Shown: positions 24,630-33,592 of the stretch, one piece after another
Layout: every line of letters begins with the position of its first letter
How positions within the stretch are numbered: position 1 is the first letter of the stretch
Assembly (NCBI GenBank): GCA_022563885.1
Contig: JADFMM010000007.1
Span: forward strand, 1 to 58,239
Reading direction: 5' to 3'
Source of the DNA: Planctomycetota bacterium
GTDB taxonomy: Bacteria > Planctomycetota > Phycisphaerae > Sedimentisphaerales > Anaerobacaceae
DNA: 58,239 nt
The notes under the pieces: model-generated
Databases searched by the model: none
Told to the model about the DNA's origin: nothing
What the model saw: only the letters and a program-made list of their open reading frames with translations
Translations under genes and position numbers: made by a program

Positions 24630-25712
24630 ATGCGTGACGTGATGGTTTTCGTCGGCTGTACGGCTGACGCCGGCGCGGGGGGAGGCATCTATTCCTACCG
24701 GCTGGACGGTGGTACGGGTGCGTTGGAACAGGTGGCGGTCTTCAGCGACATCGCCTACCCAAGTTTTCAGACCCTCTCTCCCGATGGCGGGTCCCTCTAT
24801 TCCGTGTGCCGGCTGGACGTTGCGGAGGATGAACCCAACGGCGGCGTGGCCGCCTTTTCCATTGACCGTTCCAGCGGATCGCTCACGGTGCTCAACTCGG
24901 TCTCGAGTCGCGGCGATGGAGCGGTTCATGTGTCCGTTGATGGCACAGGTCACTGTCTCGCCGTGGCGAACTACCGCAGCGGAAATCTGGCCATCGTGCC
25001 CATCGATTCCCGGGGCATTCTGTCGGAAGCGTCTGATTTCGTCCAATTCGCGGGCAGCAGCATCGATCCGGACCGCCAGCAGGGCTCGTTCGCTCATTCC
25101 GCGATCATTTCGGACGACAGCAGTCATCTTTTCGTGCAAGACCTCGGGACGGACAAGATCATGCAGTTTCACCTGGATCCCGCGAAGGGCAAAATCAAGC
25201 CCAACGACCCACCCTCCGTTGCCACCGGTCCGGGGGCCGGTCCCCGGCATTTCGAAATTCATCAGAATCACAAGTGGGCCTACGTCATCAATGAGTTGGA
25301 TAACACCCTCATTGTCTATGACTATGACCAGGGGAAGGGGACCCTGGCGCAGCGACAGGTCATCAGCACGCTACCCGATGATTTTGAGGGAAGCAGTTAC
25401 TGCGCGGACATCCACATCCATCCATCGGGGCGTGTGCTGTACGGAAGCAATCGCGGTCACGACAGCATCGCCGTTTTCGATATCAATGAGGCCGACGGTA
25501 CGCTGTCGCTGGCGCAGCTCCATCCCTGTGGAGGCGATCACCCTCGTAATTTCGCGCTGACGCCGGATGCGTCGCTGTTGCTCTGCGCCAACATGAATTC
25601 GGGCAACATCGTTGCGCATCGTATCGATCCGGAAACGGGACGGGTGACCCCCACCGGTCAGGAAACAGCTGCCCCGAAACCTGTCTGCGTAACGTGCTTG
25701 GTGGTGGGGTAG
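24630..25712 (+). CDS. pgl: 6-phosphogluconolactonase, seven-bladed propeller type
   Basis: 360 residues; ATG after AGGGAACGGACG. The lactonase/YbhE propeller family is shown by VFVGCTADAGAGGGIYSYRL, YPSFQTLSPDGGSLYSVC, GPGAGPRHFEIH and CYASNRGHDSIAVF-like YGSNRGHDSIAVFD, with the terminal PKPVCVTCL. It hydrolyses 6-phosphogluconolactone. Directly behind zwf and almost certainly in its operon. Confidence 0.9.
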   Translation: MRDVMVFVGCTADAGAGGGIYSYRLDGGTGALEQVAVFSDIAYPSFQTLSPDGGSLYSVCRLDVAEDEPNGGVAAFSIDRSSGSLTVLNSVSSRGDGAVHVSVDGTGHCLAVANYRSGNLAIVPIDSRGILSEASDFVQFAGSSIDPDRQQGSFAHSAIISDDSSHLFVQDLGTDKIMQFHLDPAKGKIKPNDPPSVATGPGAGPRHFEIHQNHKWAYVINELDNTLIVYDYDQGKGTLAQRQVISTLPDDFEGSSYCADIHIHPSGRVLYGSNRGHDSIAVFDINEADGTLSLAQLHPCGGDHPRNFALTPDASLLLCANMNSGNIVAHRIDPETGRVTPTGQETAAPKPVCVTCLVVG

Positions 25713-25928
25713 GAGCGAAGCGGTTCATGCCAGAGGTCGCCCCGTCGACGTGCTTCGCTTGCTCAGGGCTACGGCCTGGCACAGAGGGACAGGGCATGAT
25801 AGGCTTTCATCGTTTCGGCAGGTACTTGGGAGCCTATGGACGAAGCTCGTTTTTCTGATAACATGTCATTCGTAGTGTTGTCTAAGGAGCCTCGCATAAT
25901 TAAATGAGTCATTTATCGCTCAGATTTG
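25713..25928. other. Intergenic, no gene seen
   Basis: Between pgl and the IS-end relic. Partial inverted similarity (GGAGCGAAGC near 25711 and GCTTCGCTTGCTC near 25752) does not form a convincing terminator: no T-run follows. Confidence 0.35.
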
Positions 25929-26017
25929 CGTCAGATTCAGTCGCGCCCGATTGAGAAAAACCAGAGTTGTAGTTGGCCTACTGCGGAGGATTTTGCGATT
26001 GAGAAGCGGCCGAAGAT
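25929..26017. repeat. IS-end relic, copy 1
   Basis: About 90 bases closely matching 57706-57794; shared parts include GATTGAGAAGCGGCC and GTAGT followed by GAGGATTT. The copy near 57.7 kb adjoins an IS-type leader ORF, so this stretch is probably the leftover end of the same element, placed just before the cyclopropane synthase gene. Confidence 0.6.
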
Positions 26018-26125
26018 GACGCGAAGATGAGATGAGAAATGGATCATTTATTTATGCGTGGTTCCCAACGAACAGATTTCATAATCGGTCTGCATCACCG
26101 AGCCCAGAATGGAGAATATCAGCGC

Positions 26126-27394
26126 ATGACCCGCTTCAGTGCCATGATCAATACTTCCGGCATGTATCTGTTCTCTAACCTGCTCTCGCGTTTTGTACAG
26201 AAGGGTACACTGCGAGTCATTGACTCAGGCGGCAGGGTGCATGAGTTCAAAGGCACCCCGGAACCTCTGGCAACGATCCGGTTGCACAAAGACGACCTTC
26301 CTTTCAAGCTATTTAGAAACCCGGAATTGCACCTAGGAGAGGGATACATGGATGGTACGATCACGCTGGTTGACTGCACGCTCTCTGACTTTCTGGGACT
26401 CTTCTCGATTAACCGGAGTTCGCTGGCCTCATATCCTTTGCAGAAAGTGATCAGGAAGATAACCCGCATGCTCCGTATCGTCAATCAGCACAATCCGATC
26501 GGCAAGGCACAACAGAATGTAGCGCACCACTACGATCTTTCGAAAGAACTCTATGAACTCTTCCTTGACGAAGACCTTCAGTATTCCTGTGCCTACTTTC
26601 TTGGCCCTGATGAGTCACTCGAGACCGCACAGGCAAACAAGAGACGCCACATCACGGCAAAGCTCAAACTTGAGCCCGGCCAGAAAGTGTTGGACATAGG
26701 CTGTGGATGGGGCGGGCTTGCGCTCGAGATGGCAAGGCGTGCCGACGTCAAAGTCCTTGGCGTCACCCTTTCAAAAGAACAGTTAAAAGTGGCGACAGAA
26801 AGGGCAAAGACCCTCGGACTTGATGATAGAGTACGCTTTGAGCTTCTTGATTACAGGCACATAAGCGAGCGGTTTGACAGGATCGTATCCGTCGGCATGT
26901 TTGAGCATGTAGGCGTGCTCCGCTATGACGAGTTCTTCAACAAGATGTTCAACATGCTCACTGATAACGGCTTTGCCATTCTACATTCCATAGGACACAT
27001 GAGTCCGCCGGGTTCGTCAGGCCCCTGGATCAGAAAATACATCTTCCCCGGCGCATACGCCCCCGCGATCTCGGAGGTATTCGCGGCAACCGAGCGGCAG
27101 CACTTGTGGGTGAGCGATGTTGAAGTGCTGCGTGTGCATTACGCCGATACGCTGGTGGAGTGGAACAAACGTTTTCAGGAAAACCGCGAAAAGATAGCCG
27201 GCATTTATGATGAACGCTTTTGCAGAATGTGGGAATTCTACCTAATATGCGCAGAGGCGGTATTCAGAACGGGCGCAGGAATGGTATTTCAGATGCAGCT
27301 TTCACGCATGAGGGATGCGGCGCCTCTTTCACGGGATTATATGTTTGATAATGAGAGAAACTACTTCGAGGCAGACAGATCTGCAGGGGGGTAG
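26126..27394 (+). CDS. cfa: Cyclopropane-fatty-acyl-phospholipid synthase family protein
   Basis: 422 residues from ATG 26126; an in-frame ATG at 26039 would add 29 residues lying near the IS relic. SAM-binding motif VLDIGCGWGGLALEMA, substrate motifs QNVAHHYDLSKELYELFLDE, YSCAYF, MFEHVG and PPGSSGPWIRKYIFPG identify the family. It methylenates double bonds of membrane phospholipid acyl chains. Codon choice and lower GC than the zwf/pgl genes, plus the IS end upstream, suggest it arrived by transfer. Confidence 0.93.
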   Translation: MTRFSAMINTSGMYLFSNLLSRFVQKGTLRVIDSGGRVHEFKGTPEPLATIRLHKDDLPFKLFRNPELHLGEGYMDGTITLVDCTLSDFLGLFSINRSSLASYPLQKVIRKITRMLRIVNQHNPIGKAQQNVAHHYDLSKELYELFLDEDLQYSCAYFLGPDESLETAQANKRRHITAKLKLEPGQKVLDIGCGWGGLALEMARRADVKVLGVTLSKEQLKVATERAKTLGLDDRVRFELLDYRHISERFDRIVSVGMFEHVGVLRYDEFFNKMFNMLTDNGFAILHSIGHMSPPGSSGPWIRKYIFPGAYAPAISEVFAATERQHLWVSDVEVLRVHYADTLVEWNKRFQENREKIAGIYDERFCRMWEFYLICAEAVFRTGAGMVFQMQLSRMRDAAPLSRDYMFDNERNYFEADRSAGG

Positions 27395-27530
27395 CATGCT
27401 CTTTGGGACCGTTTATTCTCAACGACCGCTGTTGAACCCTCGGCGCAACCAACAATGCAGGCGGGCTCCCTGCAATCTTGGAGACATGCTCCTTGATGAT
27501 TGGCTAGAAGCAGGGTGCGTGGAACGTACC

Positions 27531-28196
27531 CTACGTGGACGTGAAGCCTTCTGTGCTCCAGATGTCTGCAGGCGAGACTGGGCATAGATAATCGTATTGG
27601 CCTTCTCCCGCCGTTGCCTGGAGTTGATTCAGAATCTTTTGGACATTGTCGTCGGGACCGGAGACAAAAAAGGGCTTGTCGTCCTTACCGAACTCGATAT
27701 CCGAGGGACGGATGCTCTCGGCCGTGTCGAGTACGTGCTGAGAGAGTCGAAAGTCCTTATTGGGCTTGAATCCGAACTGTTTAGCATAGGCAATGGCACC
27801 GTAAATGATTTGCTGCGCCAGCTCACTGTCACAGGGTTCAGATTCCTGCTGCTCGTAGACTCTGCCCACCACCTCCCTGACATAGCGAGATTCGGAAAAA
27901 TCAACGTTGGCAAAGGTATTCTTGAGTCCCAGGCAAAAGATATCGACGAGGAATACACCAAAGGCCAAGTGATCATCGGGCTGGCGGCGTGACATCAGGA
28001 TGGTGACCAAGCCCTGTTCCTGCCAAGATGGATTGATCAGACATTCATGAATCGGAAACCGCCGGGCCAGACGGAGCTTCTGCTTGGGGCTGAGCATGGC
28101 AAAGGGGACGACCTCGGCTAAATGCTGCTTCCGCAATCTGTCGTGCTGGCGTTTTTTCAGCAGTTTCTTCTGCCGTTTTGCTTCGTCTCTGACCAT
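27531..28196 (-). CDS. Conserved-looking protein of unknown function
   Basis: 221 residues; strong AAGGAGATCCGATC site before ATG 28196, so very likely expressed. The first 30 residues are strongly basic (KRQKKLLKKRQHDRLRKQH), then a globular part with RFPIHECLINPSWQEQGLVT, FGVFLVDIFCLGLKNTFANV, YVREVVGRVYEQQ, a short acidic/hydrophobic segment and GPDDNVQKILNQL. No signal peptide or membrane span. I do not recognise a family; the basic tail could contact RNA or DNA. No operon partner. Confidence 0.6.
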   Translation of the reverse strand: MVRDEAKRQKKLLKKRQHDRLRKQHLAEVVPFAMLSPKQKLRLARRFPIHECLINPSWQEQGLVTILMSRRQPDDHLAFGVFLVDIFCLGLKNTFANVDFSESRYVREVVGRVYEQQESEPCDSELAQQIIYGAIAYAKQFGFKPNKDFRLSQHVLDTAESIRPSDIEFGKDDKPFFVSGPDDNVQKILNQLQATAGEGQYDYLCPVSPADIWSTEGFTST

Positions 28197-28409
28197 GATC
28201 GGATCTCCTTATCTTAGCCATCTTTCTTCTGAAACTGCAGCTACAGCGGCCAGTATAGCGAAGGAGGGATAGGGTCGCAAGCGGGTCACAATCTGGGCGA
28301 CCTCGTTGGACATCAGATCCACGATAGCCGGTTTCGTGACAGAGAGTCCGGCCATGAACATGCGGACGCGTGGTCCGCCGCAGGCCTGAAGCCCGATTGG
28401 CACATCCTA

Positions 28410-29648
28410 TCACAGACTCTGACTGGCCTGCTCCGTGCCGCCGTAGCCGCCCATGTTGATAAGCGCCCCGTTGGGCAGGGGCTCTGCATCCGCACTGTCT
28501 ACGGGATCGCCCGCATCGATGACGGGACTGTGGGTGTCGTCTTGGTGCCACGTCAGCGTCTCCGGATTCCAGCGGCCGGTCTGTGACCGGAGGTGGTAAT
28601 CACCGGGGATCCAAACCGTGTCGGGAAGGAAGGGATCGGTGGCGGGGGATTGATCCGCTGCATGGATCCACTGTCCTGGCCGGGCAAAGAGGGGATCGAC
28701 GCGCTGGCTACCCGGTCCCCGGGGGCCGTTGCCGTAGTTGGAAAAGAGGAGTCCCGGCCACTCGCCGTGGGCGACTTTGACATCGATGGGGATATTGTCC
28801 CAGAGGATGGTGTTGGAGACCTTGAGCTTGGAGATGAAGGTGAACAGCCCGCAGCCGAGGCCCTTGCCGCCGTTGCCGGTGATGGTGCAATTGCTCAGCG
28901 TGGCGGTGCTGCCCAGGAAGAAGAGCCCGTTGCCACGATTGCCGGCGATGATGCAGTTGCGGATGGTGGGACTGCTGGCGATGCAGTTGATCCCCGCTCC
29001 GTCGAGCGGGTCGTTGCCGTTGGTGATAATGAAACCCATCAGTTGTGCTCTGCTGTCTTCACCGTGGTCAAAGGTGACGACCGCCCCCGAACCGCCTCCG
29101 TCTATGACGGGATAGGGGCCAGGTTCGTCCGGACCGCCGGCGCGAGTGACCGTGATGTGTTTGCCCTCGAAGTTGATCTGTTCCACGTAGGTCCCCGGTG
29201 CTACGCTTACCGTGTTCCCTGGCCCGGCGGCCTGGATGGCCTCCTGGATCGACAGGAAGGGATGATCCGGCGTGCCATCATAGATGGGACCGATGGCCGA
29301 ATGAGAGACGTGCAGGGTCCGGTCAGAATCGGTAGGCCCTAGCGGGGTAAAGAGTGCTTGAATGGTTCCATCTGCGCCCGCCCGGAATATGGTGATGGGA
29401 TTGTTGGGCTCCTCCACGAGACCCGCAGAGACCAATGAGCCGCTCCATCCGGAAAACAGGTAGTTGGGATGTATAATGATGGCGGCGAGGTTTACCGTGC
29501 TGCCGTCCGGGTAGGAGAATGTTCCTTCCCCCGGGACCACGACTTGACCACCGGGGGTTGAGCTTATTTGAATCTCGGCGGCTTCCGACCAGACCGGTTG
29601 GACTGACAGCGCCACGAATAGGGCGATGTACAGGGCCAGCTTTCTCAT
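28410..29648 (-). CDS. Secreted right-handed beta-helix protein
   Basis: 412 residues with an N-terminal signal peptide (LALYIALFVALSVQPVWSEA). A short N-terminal beta domain carries YLFSGWSGSL, common in bacterial surface proteins. The centre is a parallel beta-helix: HPFLSIQEAIQAAGPGNTVSV, PGTYVEQINFEGKHITV, then NCIIAGNRGNGLFF and NCTITGNGGKGLG turns. It ends in SPVIDAGDPVDSADAEPLPN and INMGGYGGT, the tail seen in many planctomycete beta-helix proteins. Likely extracellular or envelope-bound, possibly glycan-interacting; no catalytic residues assigned. Confidence 0.82.
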   Translation of the reverse strand: MRKLALYIALFVALSVQPVWSEAAEIQISSTPGGQVVVPGEGTFSYPDGSTVNLAAIIIHPNYLFSGWSGSLVSAGLVEEPNNPITIFRAGADGTIQALFTPLGPTDSDRTLHVSHSAIGPIYDGTPDHPFLSIQEAIQAAGPGNTVSVAPGTYVEQINFEGKHITVTRAGGPDEPGPYPVIDGGGSGAVVTFDHGEDSRAQLMGFIITNGNDPLDGAGINCIASSPTIRNCIIAGNRGNGLFFLGSTATLSNCTITGNGGKGLGCGLFTFISKLKVSNTILWDNIPIDVKVAHGEWPGLLFSNYGNGPRGPGSQRVDPLFARPGQWIHAADQSPATDPFLPDTVWIPGDYHLRSQTGRWNPETLTWHQDDTHSPVIDAGDPVDSADAEPLPNGALINMGGYGGTEQASQSL

Positions 29649-29757
29649 CGACGCACTCCTTCTCGTGTGAATTCGTTAACTTACGCAGTATAGCAGGAAT
29701 AGCATAGATTTTCAAGATAAGCTTGATGAAGTGGCGTGGACCGCGTCGCCGGGGTTG

Positions 29758-30813
29758 CTATGACGATGCCGCGCTAACCACAGATGCTTTCAAGCGCATG
29801 CAAGCCTCTTTGGGGTGCCTGCTTGTAGTGATGTGGGCGCCTACAGCGATGGCCGTGGCGCCCAATGCGCAGACCTGCCGCACATTTTCGGCATTGATGC
29901 CACCGATGACCACGTGGCCCACCCCTTCTTTGGGGAGTCCCGCCAGGCCCTCTGCCACATAGGCCAGTCCCGCCGGGTGAAGGTGGGGCTTGGTCGAGGT
30001 GGGGAAGGCAGGCCCCAGGGCGACATAGCTGGGGATCTTTTTCAGAGCGACGGAGAGTTCGGCATGGTTATGGGTCGTTAGCCCGAAGATCAAGGGCTGC
30101 AACTGGAGCCGGCGGGCATCCTCGATGGGCAGGTCTTCCAGACCCAGATGGACACCGTCCGCTCCCGAGGCGACAGCAATGTCGGTGCGGTCGTTGATAA
30201 TGCTGAGAACATCGTGGTAGCGACAGATCTCTACGAATTCCTTGGCCAGGTTGAGCCAATCACGGTCGCAGAGTTCTTTGGCTCGCAGTTGGAGACAGTC
30301 GGCTCCCCCCCGGGCGCATTGCTCTGCCAGGGTCAAGACGCCGTCCCTGTCATCGCCACCCAGGAGCACATAGAGCCGCACGCTCTGAAACCTCTGCGCT
30401 GGGATCCCTAGCAGAATGATGTCCTTTTCAAGCGTATAGCTCTGATATCTTAGGGCTTCAATCACTTTGGCCAGCCGTGGGTCATCTATTTGAATGATCT
30501 CGGAAAGGGTCCGCAGGGCTTCGGTCAGACGCTTGCAGCCGGCTCTCAGACAGTCCTCCAGGTCGCTCCGTTCCAGTGGGTCGGCTATCAGGGATGCCGT
30601 GCCCACGTCGCCCGCGGTGTCTCTGCAGGTCACTAGCACCTTGAGGTCGAACGCTGTGAGGGCGTGTGTAAGGTCGTGGCGGATCTGTTTGGTCCGCGCG
30701 GAGAGATGTGCACTGTTCAGCGCGAAACGGCAATACTCTTCGACCACTCTGAGTGCTTCGCGTGCTCGATTGAAATTCGCGTCTATGATTCGCAAGGCGG
30801 CTTTCTGTGTCAT
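29758..30813 (-). CDS. thiE: Thiamine-phosphate synthase with N-terminal extension
   Basis: 351 residues from ATG 30813; the frame is open 23 codons further upstream, but that part does not look coding. The first about 130 residues (RIIDANFNRAREALRVVEEY, LTHALTAFDLKVLVTCRDTA) are the extra domain carried by some long ThiE proteins. The ThiE TIM barrel follows: LQLRAKEL, SIINDRTDIAVASGADGVHL, GLTTHNHAEL, YVALGPAFPT-TKP, VVIGGINAENV. It joins HMP-diphosphate and thiazole phosphate to thiamine phosphate. No TPP riboswitch signature (CTGAGA / ACCTGA) was found in the leader. Confidence 0.9.
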   Translation of the reverse strand: MTQKAALRIIDANFNRAREALRVVEEYCRFALNSAHLSARTKQIRHDLTHALTAFDLKVLVTCRDTAGDVGTASLIADPLERSDLEDCLRAGCKRLTEALRTLSEIIQIDDPRLAKVIEALRYQSYTLEKDIILLGIPAQRFQSVRLYVLLGGDDRDGVLTLAEQCARGGADCLQLRAKELCDRDWLNLAKEFVEICRYHDVLSIINDRTDIAVASGADGVHLGLEDLPIEDARRLQLQPLIFGLTTHNHAELSVALKKIPSYVALGPAFPTSTKPHLHPAGLAYVAEGLAGLPKEGVGHVVIGGINAENVRQVCALGATAIAVGAHITTSRHPKEACMRLKASVVSAASS

Positions 30814-31181
30814 GATGGCAATTATATGGCGGTGCTGGCAATAGGCGAAAAAACTTCGCCGGATCTTTTGCCCGCGTCCCAATGTACCCTATACTTTGAG
30901 TGTAAGGAAAATGTGAAAGCAAGCGTGGTCCTCATGGGCTATTTCGGGGGGCCACTCAGCACAATACTCCTTCCTTCTTCTCTTGGGGGGGCGGCAGACT
31001 GGAGAAATCCAGGGCGTGGTCTCTGCTGTCCCTCTCTTTTTTTGCGCTGGTCGAGAGGACAGAAAAAACAAGCTGAATCGACCTCCTCCGTACGGACACC
31101 ACTTGCTCGAGGCTCTTAGATTGATGAGGCCGATATGAGGGAGTCAGGTGCTGTTAGGATTGAAGAACATGTGTTCTTAGT
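30814..31181. other. Intergenic between thiE and sulfatase genes, with a long hairpin
   Basis: No gene seen. CTGTCCCTCTC (31026-31036) can pair with GAGAGGACAG (31053-31062) around a T-rich loop, followed on the plus strand by a run of A. On neither strand does a T-run follow the stem, so it is not a standard terminator. Confidence 0.45.
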
Positions 31182-33152
31182 TTACCTCACCTCAAGCGTG
31201 CATCGTGTGATGGGGTCTCTGCCCGTCCAGCGGCATTGCCAGACGCCAAACAGGCTGCGCCTGCCACGTTCGAGTTGGTTGGGATTGAAGAGTGTCCCCT
31301 TGCGCCAGCCGATCAACTCATCCGCGATACGCTCGGTTTGGTCGGCAGACAAGAAGCGAGGATTTAGCTCGCCAGGATCCAGCGATAGGTCATAGCGCGT
31401 CGCCTCGTTGACGGACGAATCATAGATGACCTTTTGGTCGCCCACAATATAGCCCGCTGGCCCAGCCGGAACCCAACCAGAGAAATAGACCTTCCTGTTG
31501 GGTGGAATGGGACCCAGTGCGTTGAGCCCATCGAATTGACCGGCCTGAGTGTCGAATCCCAGCAGTGCTAGGAGTGTCGGAGCCACATCAATGGAAGAGA
31601 CGGGCGTGTCGATCCGTGTGCCGGCTTGAATGCCGGCAGGGCTGCGCAGGGTCCATACGATGCTCAGGGCCTCTTCAAAGGCAATGCGCTCATGGCCAGT
31701 TTGACCGTGCTCGCCCAGGGCTTCTGCGTGATCCCCAACAATACAAACTATCGTGTTGTCTCGTAGATGGAGTTCCGCGAGTTTGCGGTCCAAGGCCGCG
31801 AGAAAGTCGTCGGTGTAGCGCACAATCTGTCGGTAGCGGTCGAGCGATTCGGCCGCGGGTTCTCCGTACCAGGCAGGCACTTCATAAGGATCATGCGCTG
31901 CAGAACAGAGGGCAGTAATGAAAAAGGGCTCGTCGCTGGACTGAATCCAGTCTGCGATGGGATCAATCATCATGTAGTCGTCACCGCCAAGATATCCCAG
32001 GTAGCGGTTAGGGTCATTGATCTGTTCCCTGGCCCAGAAGGAATCAAAGCCTAGGTTGCTGACCAAAGAGGGCCGGGATTCAAAGCTGCCCTTGGCGGAT
32101 TGGAAGAAGGCGCTCCGGTACCCCCGCTGACGCCGCAGGATGGTCGCCAGGCTCGCATAGGGCCGGTCTAGGGGGATCGCCTCGACCGAATCGTGCGATC
32201 CGCCCGGATAACGTCCTGTCTGCAAGGAAAAGATTGCCTTGCTGGTATGCGTGAGGGTAGACCGGGCACTGCTAAAAACGACACCCTGCTTCGCGAAGGA
32301 TTCGAGATAGGGGGTCAGATGGCTGTCTTTATCTGCAAAAGAGGTGGCAGCATATTGGATACTCTCCAGGATGACCATGACCACATTGTACTCGGGTGGC
32401 GTTTCCCTCTGGGGGAGGTTGATCTGGTCGTCAAGAGGCACTTGACGATGGGCCAAACGCATGTCTTCGCGACTAATGGACGAGCCATCCGGTAAAAAAA
32501 TGCTGGCAATCGCCTTGAGTTGACTGTTGTAGTGAAAGCTCTCGGTCGCTACCTGTGAGGGTCGTGTGCGTGCGGCGAACGTTCCACGGGCGGGAATGGT
32601 GACACTAATCAAAACGAGAACAACAGCCAGGCGACTCATGAGTGCCCTGCGTGTGTAGGTGGGACGCGCCGGCCTGAGTAAGACACAGAACATGAATGTT
32701 AACGCCACGGCGCTCGGTGCCAACAGAGCAAACGTAGCGAGAGGCATTTTAGCTAGGTTAATTCCCACAATGGCAAAATGATTTAGGGGATCTTTAAAGA
32801 GAGGTATGACCTCGGGAGGAAGAATCTGTGTTCCCGTCTTAACAATCCACGCGGCGTTGACGACCGACCACGTGCAAATCAGAGCCGCCGTGACCGTGAC
32901 GCTGCGAAAAATCCAGGTCTGGGGCCACTTGTGGCAAATGACGACAAGAATCGCTTCGACTGTGATCAGCACCCCCAAGTCTGCCAGAATCCAGACAAAG
33001 TACTCTCCCGTCACGTCATAGCGTACTGAGTGGTAAAATTTGGTCGCCAAGGTGCAAAGCAAAGCACCTAGTATGATCACACTGTGTGCCTGTGGTGCGA
33101 GAGCACGGTATGTCCTGCGGAGGGGATGCAACCCGGCCGACACGGTAGTCAT
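31182..33152 (-). CDS. LtaS/sulfatase-superfamily membrane phosphotransferase
   Basis: 656 residues from ATG 33152, preferred because AAGGGA lies 7 bases upstream; 33173 and 33248 are longer options. Five N-terminal membrane spans cover about residues 1-200, followed by an extracytoplasmic alkaline-phosphatase-fold domain: VVMVILESIQYAATSF, the probable nucleophile Thr in LTHTSKAIFSLQTGRYPGG, CIVGDHAEALGEHGQTGH and PVSSIDVAPTLLALLGF. This matches lipoteichoic-acid-synthase-like and phosphoethanolamine-transferase-like enzymes as well as sulfatases; the lack of a CxPSR motif argues against a classical sulfatase. It probably adds a polar head group to an envelope polymer. Confidence 0.82.
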   Translation of the reverse strand: MTTVSAGLHPLRRTYRALAPQAHSVIILGALLCTLATKFYHSVRYDVTGEYFVWILADLGVLITVEAILVVICHKWPQTWIFRSVTVTAALICTWSVVNAAWIVKTGTQILPPEVIPLFKDPLNHFAIVGINLAKMPLATFALLAPSAVALTFMFCVLLRPARPTYTRRALMSRLAVVLVLISVTIPARGTFAARTRPSQVATESFHYNSQLKAIASIFLPDGSSISREDMRLAHRQVPLDDQINLPQRETPPEYNVVMVILESIQYAATSFADKDSHLTPYLESFAKQGVVFSSARSTLTHTSKAIFSLQTGRYPGGSHDSVEAIPLDRPYASLATILRRQRGYRSAFFQSAKGSFESRPSLVSNLGFDSFWAREQINDPNRYLGYLGGDDYMMIDPIADWIQSSDEPFFITALCSAAHDPYEVPAWYGEPAAESLDRYRQIVRYTDDFLAALDRKLAELHLRDNTIVCIVGDHAEALGEHGQTGHERIAFEEALSIVWTLRSPAGIQAGTRIDTPVSSIDVAPTLLALLGFDTQAGQFDGLNALGPIPPNRKVYFSGWVPAGPAGYIVGDQKVIYDSSVNEATRYDLSLDPGELNPRFLSADQTERIADELIGWRKGTLFNPNQLERGRRSLFGVWQCRWTGRDPITRCTLEVR

Positions 33153-33325
33153 GAGTTTTTCCCTTCTGCGCATTGCGCTAGCATACCAGAATACGGGCGA
33201 CTTGGCAAGCGAACTGTCGGTCCATTCTTGACCACTGTCGGGGGGCATTACGCTTGCAAGTTGCCTGGGTGCCCGGTAGAGTTGGCGCGTCCGGGTCGGT
33301 CACATCTAAGGGATTGTCGGGTCCC

Positions 33326-33414
33326 GGAGAGGTGTCGGAGTGGCCTATCGAGCCGGTTTCGAAAACCGGTGTGCCCTTTACGGGGTACCGCGGGTTCGAA
33401 TCCCGCCCTCTCCG
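33326..33414 (+). tRNA. tRNA-Ser (anticodon CGA)
   Basis: Acceptor arms GGAGAGG (33326-33332) and CCTCTCC (33407-33413) pair fully. The anticodon stem CCGGT/ACCGG encloses TTCGAAA with anticodon CGA at 33360-33362. A long variable arm and GGTTCGAATCC T-loop are as expected for class II tRNA-Ser. CCA is not encoded. Confidence 0.96.
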
Positions 33415-33421
33415 TTGCAAG

Positions 33422-33581
33422 GCTCTTTCTGAAAACTCCGTCGTCGGCCCGAGAGCGAGCCATTTTTTCGCCTGGCAAAGACGGCGAAGCAGGCGATGGT
33501 CGTTCTATCGTCGATGCAGCCGGATGCAGCCAGGCGGAGAATAGGGCAAGCTCGAAGCCAGATCGGTTTTTCAGACAGAGC
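33422..33581. mobile_element. IS5-like MITE, 160-base copy
   Basis: Left end GCTCTTTCTGAAAACTCC and right end GGTTTTTCAGACAGAGC are inverted repeats of each other. The inside matches the copy at 40208-40420 (shared CGGCCCGAGAGCGAGC, CGCCTGGCAAAGACGGCGAA, CCGGATGC) but lacks about 50 bases. Flanks are CAAG (33418-33421) and CTAG (33582-33585), a near 4-base duplication of the C(T/A)AG type. No ORF. It lies 7 bases after the tRNA and 11 before nadE. Confidence 0.8.
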
Positions 33582-33592
33582 CTAGGATAAAA

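Noticed and set aside
28593-29342. 249-codon plus-strand frame
   Set aside because: Shadow of the beta-helix gene; the acidic low-complexity composition comes from the repeated turns.
31026-31062. Rho-independent terminator for thiE or the sulfatase gene
   Set aside because: The stem is good but no T-run follows it on either strand, and its position is upstream of both gene ends that could use it.
30814-31181. TPP riboswitch before thiE
   Set aside because: The conserved CTGAGA and ACCTGA words were not found on the minus strand.
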